NCBI GenBank assembly: GCA_947489325.1
Contig: CANLDA010000008.1
Span: forward strand, 62,001 to 126,000
Source of the DNA: an uncultured Paracoccaceae bacterium
GTDB taxonomy: Bacteria; Pseudomonadota; Alphaproteobacteria; Rhodobacterales; Rhodobacteraceae
Length of the DNA stretch: 64,000 nt
Direction of reading: 5' to 3'
Shown piece after piece: positions 1 through 8,258 of this stretch. A program made the position numbers and the translations under genes. Under the pieces are notes generated by a model that did not search any database, was not told where the DNA came from, and was given only the letters and a program-made list of their open reading frames with translations. Within the stretch, counting starts at the first letter, position 1. Each line of letters begins with the position of its first letter.

Positions 1-115
1 GCGTACCTACGGCGGCCTTTATACGGGCGGTGCTATGCAGTTTGGCGGCGGGGATAGCAACGGATTGCAACGTGCCCTGATTGACGAGTTGTTGAAAAAG
101 GGCGAAGAGATTTAG
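1..115 (+). CDS. 3' end of an unidentified gene (partial)
   Basis: An open frame entering at base 2 runs 37 codons to a TAG at 113-115. The visible C-terminus has a glycine-rich stretch (GGLYTGG, FGGGD) followed by a charged helix ending in LLKKGEEI. It does not look like the C-terminus of cytidylate kinase, which often precedes rpsA in proteobacteria, and I do not recognise the family. A hairpin about 100 bp downstream probably ends its transcript, which would separate it from rpsA. The rest lies outside the window. Confidence 0.5.
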   Translation, partial: RTYGGLYTGGAMQFGGGDSNGLQRALIDELLKKGEEI

Positions 116-216
116 CGCGCGCCCTTAAACGATGTGTGCCCCTTGTATTCTTGGGGATTCTCCTCTAAATGCGCGATGTCGATAAGGCGAAAGTGCCGCA
201 AGGCAAAGAATCGAGC

Positions 217-247
217 AGGGTCGGGATAAGCCGGCCCTCTTTGTTTT
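217..247 (+). terminator. Rho-independent terminator before rpsA
   Basis: AGGGTCGG (217-224) pairs with CCGGCCCT (231-238), with one G-U pair and a 6-nt loop, and is followed by a T-rich tract. It sits between the partial upstream gene and rpsA. It could instead be an attenuator in the rpsA leader. Confidence 0.5.
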
Positions 248-327
248 GCATTTCGTCTGACCAACCCCAAGACCGGCGGAGACAACCGCACGGCCAGATA
301 AATCGTGATGTAAAGGACTAATGCCAC

Positions 328-2004
328 ATGGCTGACACAACGATGGAGGAATTCGAAGCCCTCCTTAACGAAAGCTTCGAAATGGACACACCCGAAGAGG
401 GATCTGTTGTCAAAGGTAAGGTTATCGCAATTGAAGCGGGCCAAGCCATCATCGACGTAGGCTACAAGATGGAAGGCCGCGTTGATCTTAAAGAATTCGC
501 AAATCCTGGTGAAGCTCCTGAAATCGCTGTTGGCGATGAAGTAGAAGTCTTCCTGCGCTCGGCTGAAAACGCCCGCGGCGAAGCGGTTATCTCTCGTGAG
601 ATGGCGCGCCGTGAAGAAGCATGGGATCGTCTGGAAAAAGCATACGCAGACGAAGAGCGCGTCGAAGGCGCAATCTTTGGCCGCGTCAAAGGTGGTTTCA
701 CTGTCGATCTGGGTGGCGCAGTTGCGTTCCTTCCTGGTTCGCAAGTTGACGTACGTCCGGTACGCGACGCAGGTCCTCTGATGGGTCTGAAGCAGCCTTT
801 CCAAATCCTGAAAATGGACCGTCGCCGTGGCAACATCGTTGTGTCCCGTCGTGCCATCCTTGAAGAATCACGTGCCGAACAGCGCGCAGAAGTCATCGGC
901 AACTTGTCCGAAGGCCAAGCAGTTGACGGTGTGGTCAAGAACATCACTGAGTACGGTGCGTTCGTTGATCTGGGCGGTGTTGACGGCCTGTTGCACGTCA
1001 CTGACATGGCATGGCGCCGTGTGAACCACCCATCTGAAATCTTGACAATTGGCGAAACCGTCAAAGTTCAGGTTATCAAGATCAACAAAGAAACTCATCG
1101 TATCTCCTTGGGCATGAAACAGCTGCAAGAAGATCCATGGGATCTGGTCGCTGGCAAGTACCCACTGGAAAGCACACACACTGGTCGCGTCACCAACATC
1201 ACCGATTATGGTGCATTTGTGGAGCTGGAGCCAGGTGTTGAAGGTCTGGTTCACGTGTCCGAAATGTCTTGGACCAAGAAAAACGTACACCCAGGCAAAA
1301 TCGTTTCCACCAGCCAAGAAGTCGAAGTCATGGTTCTGGAAATCGACGGCGCCAAGCGTCGCGTTTCCCTTGGTCTCAAGCAGACCATGCGCAATCCATG
1401 GGAAGTGTTCGCAGAGCAATTCCCTGAAGGCACCGAAGTCGAAGGCGAAGTTAAGAACATCACCGAATTTGGTCTGTTCATTGGCTTGGAAGGCGAAATC
1501 GACGGCATGGTTCACCTCTCCGACCTGTCATGGGACGAGCGCGGCGAAGAAGCGATTCAGAACTATCGCAAAGGCGACATGGTTTCGGCCGTTGTCTCCG
1601 AAGTTGACGTCGAAAAAGAACGCATCAGCCTGTCTGTCAAAGCCTTGGGCGGCGACAAATTCGCAGAAGCAGTTGGCGGCGTAAAGCGCGGTTCGATCAT
1701 CACTGTTGAAGTGACTGCAATCGAAGAAGGTGGCGTTGAAGTCGAATATGAAGGCATGAAATCCTTTATCCGTCGCTCCGACCTGTCACGTGACCGTGCA
1801 GAGCAGCGCCCAGAGCGTTTCTCGGTCGGCAACAAAATCGACGTTCGTGTGACCAATGTAGACAGCAAAACCCGTCGTCTGGGTCTGTCGATCAAGGCAC
1901 GTGAAATCGCGGAAGAAAAAGAAGCCGTTGCACAGTATGGCTCCTCTGACTCCGGCGCGTCGCTGGGTGATATCCTTGGCGCAGCACTGAAGACTGACGA
2001 ATAA
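328..2004 (+). CDS. rpsA: 30S ribosomal protein S1
   Basis: Ribosomal protein S1 (558 aa) helps mRNA bind the 30S subunit during initiation. The chain has six S1/OB-fold repeats, at roughly residues 25-95, 112-176, 197-265, 282-352, 369-440 and 455-525. The middle repeats show the typical pattern of ITEYGAFVDL or ITDYGAFVEL, then GLVHVSEMSW, then RISLGMKQ. The length fits six-domain alphaproteobacterial S1. The start ATG is preceded by AAAGGA about 10 bp upstream. Position ahead of ihfB is the usual order in Rhodobacterales. Autoregulation of S1 is known in E. coli but is not visible here. Confidence 0.98.
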   Translation: MADTTMEEFEALLNESFEMDTPEEGSVVKGKVIAIEAGQAIIDVGYKMEGRVDLKEFANPGEAPEIAVGDEVEVFLRSAENARGEAVISREMARREEAWDRLEKAYADEERVEGAIFGRVKGGFTVDLGGAVAFLPGSQVDVRPVRDAGPLMGLKQPFQILKMDRRRGNIVVSRRAILEESRAEQRAEVIGNLSEGQAVDGVVKNITEYGAFVDLGGVDGLLHVTDMAWRRVNHPSEILTIGETVKVQVIKINKETHRISLGMKQLQEDPWDLVAGKYPLESTHTGRVTNITDYGAFVELEPGVEGLVHVSEMSWTKKNVHPGKIVSTSQEVEVMVLEIDGAKRRVSLGLKQTMRNPWEVFAEQFPEGTEVEGEVKNITEFGLFIGLEGEIDGMVHLSDLSWDERGEEAIQNYRKGDMVSAVVSEVDVEKERISLSVKALGGDKFAEAVGGVKRGSIITVEVTAIEEGGVEVEYEGMKSFIRRSDLSRDRAEQRPERFSVGNKIDVRVTNVDSKTRRLGLSIKAREIAEEKEAVAQYGSSDSGASLGDILGAALKTDE

Positions 2005-2033
2005 TCCGTCACCTGACAGTTTGACACATTCGC

Positions 2034-2064
2034 GGCCTCGCCCTTTTGGGCGGGGCCGTTTCTA
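2034..2064 (+). terminator. rpsA terminator
   Basis: GGCCTCGCCC (2034-2043) pairs with GGGCGGGGCC (2048-2057) with one G-U pair and a TTTT loop, followed by GTTTCTATTT. It lies 30 bp after the rpsA stop, so ihfB probably has its own promoter in 2065-2260. Confidence 0.8.
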
Positions 2065-2279
2065 TTTGCGAATCAATGGTTTCGCCGCACTGCGGCAGAT
2101 GCTTGAACTCCCGAGTTGCGCCAATTCTAACGGCAGTATCCTGCCGATATTGGGGGTTTTCGACCGGGAAACAGGCTTTTTCGCGATTTTCGGCGCTCAT
2201 TCCGTTTCCGTTTTTGTGGTTTCTTTCTATAGTCCCTTGGAATGCACTATAAAAATGCACACCCGGGGAGACATAACCG

Positions 2280-2561
2280 ATGATCCGATCGGAACTGATT
2301 CAAAAGATCGCCGACGAAAATCCGCATCTTTATCAAAGAGACGTAGAACGTATCGTAAATACGATCTTCGAAGAAATTACTGATGCCATGTCCCGAGGGG
2401 ACCGAGTCGAGCTGCGAGGCTTTGGCGCATTTTCGGTGAAAAAGCGTGATGCACGCATGGGCCGTAACCCCCGAACAGGTGATTCCGTTCCGGTGGAAGA
2501 AAAACACGTGCCCTTTTTTAAGACCGGCAAGCTCCTACGGGATCGACTGAACGGAAAGTAA
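2280..2561 (+). CDS. ihfB: Integration host factor beta subunit
   Basis: A DNABII-family DNA-bending protein of 93 aa, the family length. It pairs with IhfA to bend DNA in nucleoids, promoters and recombination complexes. The N-terminal helices ([17 protein letters not shown]) are followed by the saddle and the DNA-intercalating arm with the conserved proline ([10 protein letters not shown], about residues 61-70). The C-terminus ([13 protein letters not shown]) is typical. RBS GGGGAGA lies 8-14 bp before the ATG. The LapA-like gene starts 4 bp after the stop, so the two are probably co-transcribed. Confidence 0.97.
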   Translation: MIRSELIQKIADENPHLYQRDVERIVNTIFEEITDAMSRGDRVELRGFGAFSVKKRDARMGRNPRTGDSVPVEEKHVPFFKTGKLLRDRLNGK

Positions 2562-2564
2562 GAC

Positions 2565-2915
2565 ATGCGCTATATTCGCTATGCGTTTTTGGCCGCTTTG
2601 GGGATCGTTCTGATTTCCATTGCCTTGGCCAATCGCGGACTGGTCACATTGAAACTTTTGCCTGAGGCACTGGCAAATCTGATTGGATTGAACCAATCCA
2701 TCACCTTGCCGCTGTTTTTGGTGATCTTTGCTGGTATTGTTGCCGGGTTGCTGATCGGATTTTTCTGGGAATGGCTGCGTGAACATAAATACCGCGCCGA
2801 AAAAGCCCGTACAGAACGTGAGTTGCAGCGCACCAAACGTGACTTGCGCCGGGTCAAAGGCAAACGGTCCGAAGGCAAGGACGAGGTTCTGGCGCTTTTG
2901 GACGAAGCCAGCTAA
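2565..2915 (+). CDS. LapA/DUF1049 domain membrane protein
   Basis: A small inner-membrane protein of 116 aa. A first transmembrane segment (about residues 5-24) and a second (about 47-69) are followed by a basic, coiled-coil-like cytoplasmic tail (residues 72-105) rich in Arg, Lys and Glu. This is the pattern of the LapA domain, which in E. coli acts with LapB/YciM in controlling LpxC and lipopolysaccharide assembly. The gene directly follows ihfB, as in many alphaproteobacteria. No lapB is visible in the window, so a role in LPS control is inferred from the family only. Confidence 0.85.
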   Translation: MRYIRYAFLAALGIVLISIALANRGLVTLKLLPEALANLIGLNQSITLPLFLVIFAGIVAGLLIGFFWEWLREHKYRAEKARTERELQRTKRDLRRVKGKRSEGKDEVLALLDEAS

Positions 2916-2980
2916 ACCCTCCGATATGGAATTTCGCGCCTCGGATATATTCCGGGGCGGTTTACGTTGTGAGGTCAGAT

Positions 2981-3637
2981 ATGGACACGCGGGTTAAAAT
3001 TTGTGGTTTGTCACGACCCGAAGACGTGACTGCTGTTGCCAATGCTGGCGCGCATTATGCGGGTTTTGTGTTCTTTGAAAAGTCACCGCGCAACGTGTCT
3101 TTGGATGTGGCACGTGTTTTGGCGTTGGATGTGCCTGTGGGGGTGGCCAAGGTTGCCCTGACGGTAAACGCTGACAATGCGTTTTTGGACCAGCTGACTG
3201 AAATCGTTCCCTTGGACATGCTGCAGCTTCATGGCAAAGAAAGCCCCGAACGGGTGGCTGAGGTGCGCGCGCGGTATGGTCTGCCGGTGATGAAGGCAAT
3301 AGGCATCGCTGACAAAGAAGACCTCGTGCAGATCGAAACCTATGGCCGCGTTGCCGACCAATTGTTGGTGGATGCCAAAGCGCCCAAAGGCGCGGCCTTG
3401 CCCGGGGGGAACGGGCTGGCGTTCGATTGGAAACTGGTAAAGCGTAAATTCTGGCCTTGCCCATGGATGTTGGCCGGGGGGCTGACACCTGAAAATGTTG
3501 CACTTGCCGTGCAGATGACCGGAGCCAAGCAGGTGGACGTTTCATCGGGCGTGGAAAGCGCGCCCGGCATCAAGGATGCAGACATGATCCATCGTTTTGT
3601 CACCGCGGCACAGGAAAAACCTGTTCCACAGCTGTAG
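2981..3637 (+). CDS. trpF: Phosphoribosylanthranilate isomerase
   Basis: Catalyses the Amadori rearrangement of phosphoribosylanthranilate to CdRP in tryptophan biosynthesis. A TIM barrel of 218 aa, the usual length. The N-terminal [10 protein letters not shown] motif carries the catalytic Cys. The phosphate-binding end ([11 protein letters not shown], then [14 protein letters not shown]) carries the catalytic Asp. I chose ATG 2981 because GTGAGG at 2969-2974 is a good RBS for it. An in-frame GTG at 2969 would add four residues but would lie on that RBS. The gene is followed by trpB after a gap of about 100 bp. Confidence 0.96.
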   Translation: MDTRVKICGLSRPEDVTAVANAGAHYAGFVFFEKSPRNVSLDVARVLALDVPVGVAKVALTVNADNAFLDQLTEIVPLDMLQLHGKESPERVAEVRARYGLPVMKAIGIADKEDLVQIETYGRVADQLLVDAKAPKGAALPGGNGLAFDWKLVKRKFWPCPWMLAGGLTPENVALAVQMTGAKQVDVSSGVESAPGIKDADMIHRFVTAAQEKPVPQL

Positions 3638-3733
3638 ACACGTGTTTTTACAGGGTGTGCCGTGAATTTCTCATGGCAAATCCTGCGCAAGCGTCCTAAT
3701 TACGATGCAACACTTTATGCGAGAGAGGCATCC

Positions 3734-4972
3734 ATGGCCAACGATCTTTTCAACAGCTTCATGACCGGTCCGGACGAAAAAGGCCGGTTTGGTGATTTCG
3801 GCGGGCGTTTTGTCAGTGAAACCCTGATGCCGCTTATTCTTGATCTGGAAGCAGAATACGAGAAAGCCAAGACCGATGACAGCTTTTGGGCAGAAATGGA
3901 TGATCTGTGGAAGCACTATGTTGGCCGTCCTAGTCCGCTCTATTTTGCGCCGCGCATGACCGAAACGCTTGGCGGTGCCAAGATTTACCTGAAGCGTGAC
4001 GAGCTGAATCACACCGGTGCGCATAAGATCAACAACGTGTTGGGCCAGATCATTTTGGCGCGCCGTATGGGCAAAACCCGCATCATCGCTGAAACTGGCG
4101 CAGGCCAGCACGGTGTTGCCACCGCAACCGTTTGTGCCAAGTTTGGTCTGAAATGCGTGGTCTATATGGGTGCGCATGATGTTGAGCGTCAGGCACCGAA
4201 CGTATTCCGTATGCGTCTGTTGGGGGCGGAAGTGGTGCCTGTGACCTCTGGTCGTGGCACGCTGAAGGATGCGATGAACGATGCGCTGCGCGACTGGGTG
4301 ACCAATGTGCGCGATACGTTTTATTGTATTGGCACTGTCGCGGGGCCACATCCGTACCCTGCCATGGTGCGTGATTTCCAGTCCATCATCGGCAAAGAGG
4401 TGCGCTGGCAGCTGGCAGAGCAAGAAGGCGAAGGCCGTTTGCCTGACACTGTGATTGCTGCCATCGGCGGTGGGTCAAACGCGATGGGCCTGTTCTTTCC
4501 GTTCCTTGACGATAAATCGGTCAACATCGTTGGTGTCGAGGCCGGCGGCAAAGGCGTGAACATGAAAATGGAACATTGCGCATCTTTGACGGGCGGGCGC
4601 CCTGGCGTTCTACATGGCAACCGTACCTATCTATTGCAGGATGACGATGGGCAAATTCTTGAAGGGTTCTCGATCTCTGCGGGTTTGGACTATCCCGGCA
4701 TTGGCCCGGAACACGCATGGCTGCACGACATTGGTCGCGCGCAATATGTGTCGATCACCGACAAAGAGGCGCTGGAAGCGTTCCAATTCAGTTGTGCACA
4801 AGAGGGGATTATCCCTGCGCTGGAACCCAGCCATGCATTGGCACATGTGATGAAAATTGCGCCAGAGCTGCCCAAGGACCATATCATTGTCATGAACATG
4901 TGTGGTCGTGGTGACAAAGATATCTTTGCCGTTGCTAAGCACCTGGGCTTTGACATGACTGACGCTGACTAA
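3734..4972 (+). CDS. trpB: Tryptophan synthase beta chain
   Basis: The PLP enzyme that condenses indole with serine in the last step of tryptophan synthesis; it works in an alpha2-beta2 complex with TrpA. 412 aa. It has the PLP-lysine region [16 protein letters not shown], the phosphate-binding loop [10 protein letters not shown] and the C-terminal [10 protein letters not shown]. Start ATG 3734 has GAGAGAGG (3721-3728) as RBS; the frame is open upstream to 3662 but that extension is not family-like. The partner trpA is about 10 kb away on the other strand. Confidence 0.98.
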   Translation: MANDLFNSFMTGPDEKGRFGDFGGRFVSETLMPLILDLEAEYEKAKTDDSFWAEMDDLWKHYVGRPSPLYFAPRMTETLGGAKIYLKRDELNHTGAHKINNVLGQIILARRMGKTRIIAETGAGQHGVATATVCAKFGLKCVVYMGAHDVERQAPNVFRMRLLGAEVVPVTSGRGTLKDAMNDALRDWVTNVRDTFYCIGTVAGPHPYPAMVRDFQSIIGKEVRWQLAEQEGEGRLPDTVIAAIGGGSNAMGLFFPFLDDKSVNIVGVEAGGKGVNMKMEHCASLTGGRPGVLHGNRTYLLQDDDGQILEGFSISAGLDYPGIGPEHAWLHDIGRAQYVSITDKEALEAFQFSCAQEGIIPALEPSHALAHVMKIAPELPKDHIIVMNMCGRGDKDIFAVAKHLGFDMTDAD

Positions 4973-4996
4973 GTCGGCCTACCATCAATTTTGAAG

Positions 4997-5025
4997 GGGC
5001 TCGCCGAGTGCGGGCCCTTATTTAT
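4997..5025 (+). terminator. trpB terminator
   Basis: GGGCTCGC (4997-5004) pairs with GCGGGCCC (5010-5017) with one G-U pair, followed by TTATTTATT. It closes the trpF-trpB transcript. Confidence 0.8.
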
Positions 5026-5029
5026 TGGC

Positions 5030-5083
5030 ATAAACCAAGGTTTATGACCCTAAACCATCAGGTTATAGCCCCCGAAATAAACC
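5030..5083. promoter_or_regulatory. Cluster of TAAACC half sites
   Basis: ATAAACC-AA-GGTTTAT at 5030-5045 is a perfect palindrome. A second site, TAAACC-ATCA-GGTTA, lies at 5051-5065, and a lone ATAAACC at 5077-5083. They fall between the trpB terminator and the small gene at 5164. They look like binding sites for one regulator, possibly the membrane-anchored LuxR-type protein encoded at 5877; that link is inference. Confidence 0.4.
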
Positions 5084-5163
5084 AAAGCGGAATAGACCGA
5101 TCCCCGCGCCCCATGTCAAGGAAGGAGCAGAAGCACTCACTTCCTTAAGGCGCAGGAGACATC

Positions 5164-5436
5164 ATGATGCACCGGATATTACTGACCACTGCGGCAATCA
5201 TTGCAGGCTATGCCAGCGTTGGATTGCAACAGGATATGGCAGAAAAGCATGATCCTTTGCGTTCTGATACGTTGCAAAGCGCCAAGATCGAAGTGATCCA
5301 GCTTTCGCAGGTCCAACAGGGGCCCGTCAAAAAGGCGACGCAGGTCCACCTGCGCGTTCGATTTGACACTGAGGTCGACGAGTTTTGGGGCAATCCCCAA
5401 AGCAACGTTGATAAGGGTGATGGCACCATATACTGA
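5164..5436 (+). CDS. Small exported protein, unknown function
   Basis: A 90-aa protein with a hydrophobic N-terminus (about residues 3-21) that looks like a signal peptide or anchor. The rest is polar, with a beta-rich stretch (TQVHLRVRFD). AGGAG lies 7-11 bp before the ATG, which is good start evidence; a second ATG follows directly at 5167. I do not recognise a family. It starts a run of three same-strand genes ending with a membrane-bound regulator and is separated from the next by a strong inverted repeat, so it may be transcribed at a different level. Confidence 0.6.
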   Translation: MMHRILLTTAAIIAGYASVGLQQDMAEKHDPLRSDTLQSAKIEVIQLSQVQQGPVKKATQVHLRVRFDTEVDEFWGNPQSNVDKGDGTIY

Positions 5437-5469
5437 TTTCTGTCTTGATTAGTTTCGCCTGATCTCCAT

Positions 5470-5509
5470 GTTGGTTGGCATCCGATTGTCCCAAAGGATG
5501 CCAACCAAC
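5470..5509 (+). terminator. 14-bp perfect inverted repeat (terminator or attenuator)
   Basis: GTTGGTTGGCATCC (5470-5483) is an exact inverse of GGATGCCAACCAAC (5496-5509), with a 12-nt loop. It is followed by only a short T-poor sequence, so it may stop transcription partly or stabilise the upstream mRNA. It sits 20 bp before the GTG start of the next gene. Confidence 0.5.
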
Positions 5510-5529
5510 CATTTGTTAAGGACCTTGTT

Positions 5530-5841
5530 GTGCTGCGACGCCTCATTTTATTGACTGGCCTGATTTGGTGCATGGCCATGCAGGCCTTTGCCGATCCGCT
5601 GACGGAAAGTGTTGTGCGCCAATTGCAAGAGCGCGGCTATCAAGAGGTGATCGTCACCCGCACATGGTTGGGACGCAACAGGATCGTTGCCACCAGTCCC
5701 GGACGCCTGCGCGAAATCATCCTAAACCCGACCACCGGGGAAATCCTGCGTGACTTTCAAATCAGTGGGTCAAACCTGCACATAGAGTTGTTGGAGGAGC
5801 CGAATACAGCCCCCGCACCAGAAGGAGGGGCCGATGAATAA
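5530..5841 (+). CDS. Small periplasmic PepSY-like protein
   Basis: 103 aa with a signal peptide (about residues 1-21, ending AFA). The mature part has the alternation seen in PepSY-type periplasmic proteins: a helix (VVRQLQERGY), then beta strands (EVIVTRTWLGRNRIVATS) and the closing LREIILNPTTGEILRD. PepSY domains are often inhibitory or sensory modules. The start is GTG at 5530; no clear RBS is seen. It is 35 bp upstream of the regulator at 5877, so it could provide the periplasmic part of a signalling pair. That role is inference. Confidence 0.65.
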   Translation: MLRRLILLTGLIWCMAMQAFADPLTESVVRQLQERGYQEVIVTRTWLGRNRIVATSPGRLREIILNPTTGEILRDFQISGSNLHIELLEEPNTAPAPEGGADE

Positions 5842-5876
5842 GCCCGTCCTTTCTGATCAAGGCAGGAGCGTTCATT

Positions 5877-6368
5877 GTGAAGCGTGACCTTTTGCTGAAA
5901 ATCATTGTTTTGATTCAAGGGCTGTGCGCGGCTTTCTTTGTGTCTGACATTGTCTTGACCATGTTAGGTACGCGTCGCGCGCCGATCAGTTGGCAAACCC
6001 GTGAACTGTTAGAAATCGGCGCAGCGATTGGACTGGTGTTGGGTGTGTTGTTGGGCTGGCGGGCTTTTCGCCACACCAAACGCCGACAGGAACAAGCCGA
6101 AGAGAGTCTGCGGCTGGTGCGGCAAACCTTTCGCGATCACATGGAAGAACAGTTCACCAAATGGGGCCTGACGCCAGCAGAGCGTGATGTTGCGATGTTC
6201 TCGTTAAAGGGCATGAGCCTTCAGGAAATCGCCGGGCTACGCGACACATCGGAAGGCACTGTCAAAGCCCAGTCAAATGCGATTTATCGCAAGGCGGGAG
6301 TCAGTGGGCGCGCACAACTTCTCAGCCTGTTTTTGGACGACTTGCTGGATGACCATGCGGAAGAATAG
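5877..6368 (+). CDS. Membrane-anchored LuxR-type HTH regulator
   Basis: 163 aa. Two transmembrane segments (about residues 7-28 and 44-64) are followed by a basic linker and then a LuxR/GerE DNA-binding domain (about residues 100-155: LTPAERDVAMFSLKGMSLQEIA, then EGTVKAQSNAIYRKAGVSGR). There is no receiver domain, so this is a one-component regulator that acts from the inner membrane. GTG start with GGCAGGAG about 8 bp upstream. The neighbouring exported proteins at 5164 and 5530 are candidate partners or targets. Confidence 0.8.
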   Translation: MKRDLLLKIIVLIQGLCAAFFVSDIVLTMLGTRRAPISWQTRELLEIGAAIGLVLGVLLGWRAFRHTKRRQEQAEESLRLVRQTFRDHMEEQFTKWGLTPAERDVAMFSLKGMSLQEIAGLRDTSEGTVKAQSNAIYRKAGVSGRAQLLSLFLDDLLDDHAEE

Positions 6369-6435
6369 GGCAAAATCTAATTGTCTGACAATTTAAAGAT
6401 TGACGCCGCGAAAAACTGCGGCTCAATCTTTGGTC

Positions 6436-7800
6436 ATGATGAAAATTGTTGAACCCGCCCGCGAAATTGATGTGATCCACGAAACTGACATCTTGGTCGT
6501 TGGGTCAGGTCCCGGTGGCCTGTCTGCCGCCCTTGCTGCGGCACGCGCTGGGGTGCGCGTCACGTTGGTGGAACGCTTTGGCTGTTTTGGTGGCAATATT
6601 ACCGTGGTTGGGGTTGAGGGCATGCATTGGTATCGCCATGAACAAACCGTGGAATCGAATGGCATCCCCCGCGAATTTGAAGAGGCCGCCAAATCCGCAG
6701 GCGCGGCTGTGCCAGAATCCCAATCCCTTAGCTATGAAATTGATTCCGAAGGTTTCAAACTTGTGGCTGATAAAATGGTTGAAGAGGCAGGCATTCACCC
6801 CATGCTGCATCGCCAGTTCGTCGCCCCTATTATGGACGGGGATACCATTACCGGGATCATCACCGAATCCAAAGCTGGACGAGAGGCGATCTTGGCCAAG
6901 CGTGTGATTGACGCCACCGGCGACGCTGACATCGCCCACCGTGCAGGTGCCGCAACCCAAACAGCCCCAAGAGAGGATTTGATGGCCGCCTCTGTCATGT
7001 TCCACGTCGCTGGACTTGATAAAGCGCGCTTTATGGAAGGTATCAAGGCTGATCCGCAAACCTATGCCGATTGGGGTGGCGGCGGCGAATGGAACATCGA
7101 AACCTCGGGTAAAGAGGATGAGATGTTCTCGCCGTTCCTGCATAAACCTTTTGCGCAGGCGATTAAGGCAGGCATGATTCCGGCGCATCTGAATACCATT
7201 GCAGGCACATGGGGGGCGGCGCATGATACGGGCGAGCTTACCTATATGAACCTCATTCATCTGGCCAATTGCGATGGCACCAATCCGGATGATCTTACCT
7301 ACAATGAAATCGAAGGCCGCCGTCAGGCGATGTTGGCGATCGAAGCTTTACGCAAATTCACGCCGGGGTGCGAAAATATTCGCTTGCGTAATTTTGGCAT
7401 GAGTCTTGGCATCCGCGACAGCCGCAAGGTTGATACGCAATATATTATGCAGGATCATGACGTGCGCGAGCAGGGCCGGTTTGAAGATTCCATTGGTATT
7501 TTTCCGGAATTCATCGACGGCTATGGAATTCTTATTCTGCCCACCACCGGGCGTTACTTTGAGGTGCCGTATCGCAACCTATTGCCCAAGACGGTGAAAA
7601 ATCTTTTGGTTTCCGGTCGCGCCACAGGCGGCACAAAGGTCGCCCACGCCGCCACTCGCAATATGGCCTGTTGCGCCGTCATTGGCCAAGGGGCAGGGGT
7701 GTCCGCTGCCCTGTCCATCAAATCAAACCGTGAACTCGAAGACATTGACCTGACCCAAGTCCAAGCTGAGCTGATCCGTCAGGGCGCGCGCATTCACTGA
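6436..7800 (+). CDS. FAD-dependent oxidoreductase
   Basis: An FAD-dependent oxidoreductase of about 454 aa. The N-terminal Rossmann motif VVGSGPGGLSAALAAARAG is followed by an acidic strand end (TLVERFGCFGG). A second FAD signature lies near residue 165 (VIDATGDADIAHRAGA), and a C-terminal one near 400 (LVSGRATGGTKVAHAATRNM). The pattern fits the FAD_oxidored (pfam12831-like) group; the substrate is unknown. The frame is open back to a TTG at 6400; I prefer ATG 6436 because it leaves the normal short lead before the FAD motif. No RBS decides the matter. It is a single gene convergent with the DUF2237 gene. Confidence 0.8.
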   Translation: MMKIVEPAREIDVIHETDILVVGSGPGGLSAALAAARAGVRVTLVERFGCFGGNITVVGVEGMHWYRHEQTVESNGIPREFEEAAKSAGAAVPESQSLSYEIDSEGFKLVADKMVEEAGIHPMLHRQFVAPIMDGDTITGIITESKAGREAILAKRVIDATGDADIAHRAGAATQTAPREDLMAASVMFHVAGLDKARFMEGIKADPQTYADWGGGGEWNIETSGKEDEMFSPFLHKPFAQAIKAGMIPAHLNTIAGTWGAAHDTGELTYMNLIHLANCDGTNPDDLTYNEIEGRRQAMLAIEALRKFTPGCENIRLRNFGMSLGIRDSRKVDTQYIMQDHDVREQGRFEDSIGIFPEFIDGYGILILPTTGRYFEVPYRNLLPKTVKNLLVSGRATGGTKVAHAATRNMACCAVIGQGAGVSAALSIKSNRELEDIDLTQVQAELIRQGARIH

Positions 7801-7846
7801 TTTTGGTATTATCTCTGGGGTAAAAACTCGAGAGGGGCAAAGTCTC

Positions 7847-8218
7847 TCAACTCACGGCGTAAAGCTGTAACACCGATAGCGGAACAATCTCTAATGCGCG
7901 CTTATGCGTGGCATAAAGATTAACCATCGGCGCACATCCTTCGTCATGAGCCTGCAAAAACCGACTGGCGCACAGGCACCAATGATCCCCCGGCTTTAAA
8001 CCATCAAACCCAAACTCTGGACGTGGCTTGCTTAGGTCATTGCCGACATAGGCGGAATAGGCCAAAAACTCGGTATTCATCACAGCGGCAACCGTGTGAT
8101 TTCCCTGATCTTCATGGCAGGTATTGCAGAACCCATCGCGAAAAAATCCGGTCATCGGATTACGCGACCACAAAGAAAGTGGGTCTCCAAAGACATTTAC
8201 CGAAGCGACCATTTTCAT
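7847..8218 (-). CDS. DUF2237 family protein
   Basis: 123 aa, nearly all one DUF2237 domain. Diagnostic stretches are NVFGDPLSLWSRNPMTGFFRDGFC, DQGNHTVAAVMNTEFLAYS, GNDLSKPRPEFGF, LKPGDHWCLCASRF and THKRALEIVPL. The family has conserved Cys residues (FCNTC and WCLC here), which suggests metal binding or redox chemistry, but no function is established. The start is ATG 8218; an internal ATG at 8212 is also possible. Confidence 0.85.
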   Translation of the reverse strand: MKMVASVNVFGDPLSLWSRNPMTGFFRDGFCNTCHEDQGNHTVAAVMNTEFLAYSAYVGNDLSKPRPEFGFDGLKPGDHWCLCASRFLQAHDEGCAPMVNLYATHKRALEIVPLSVLQLYAVS

Positions 8219-8258
8219 GTCTCATGTTCTCCGTATCAAACAGCCAGTATTGGTGATC

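Noticed and set aside
112-1515. Long open frames antisense to rpsA (230, 200 and 215 codons)
   Set aside because: They overlap a certain gene over its whole length and their translations have no domain pattern; they follow from the codon bias of the sense strand.
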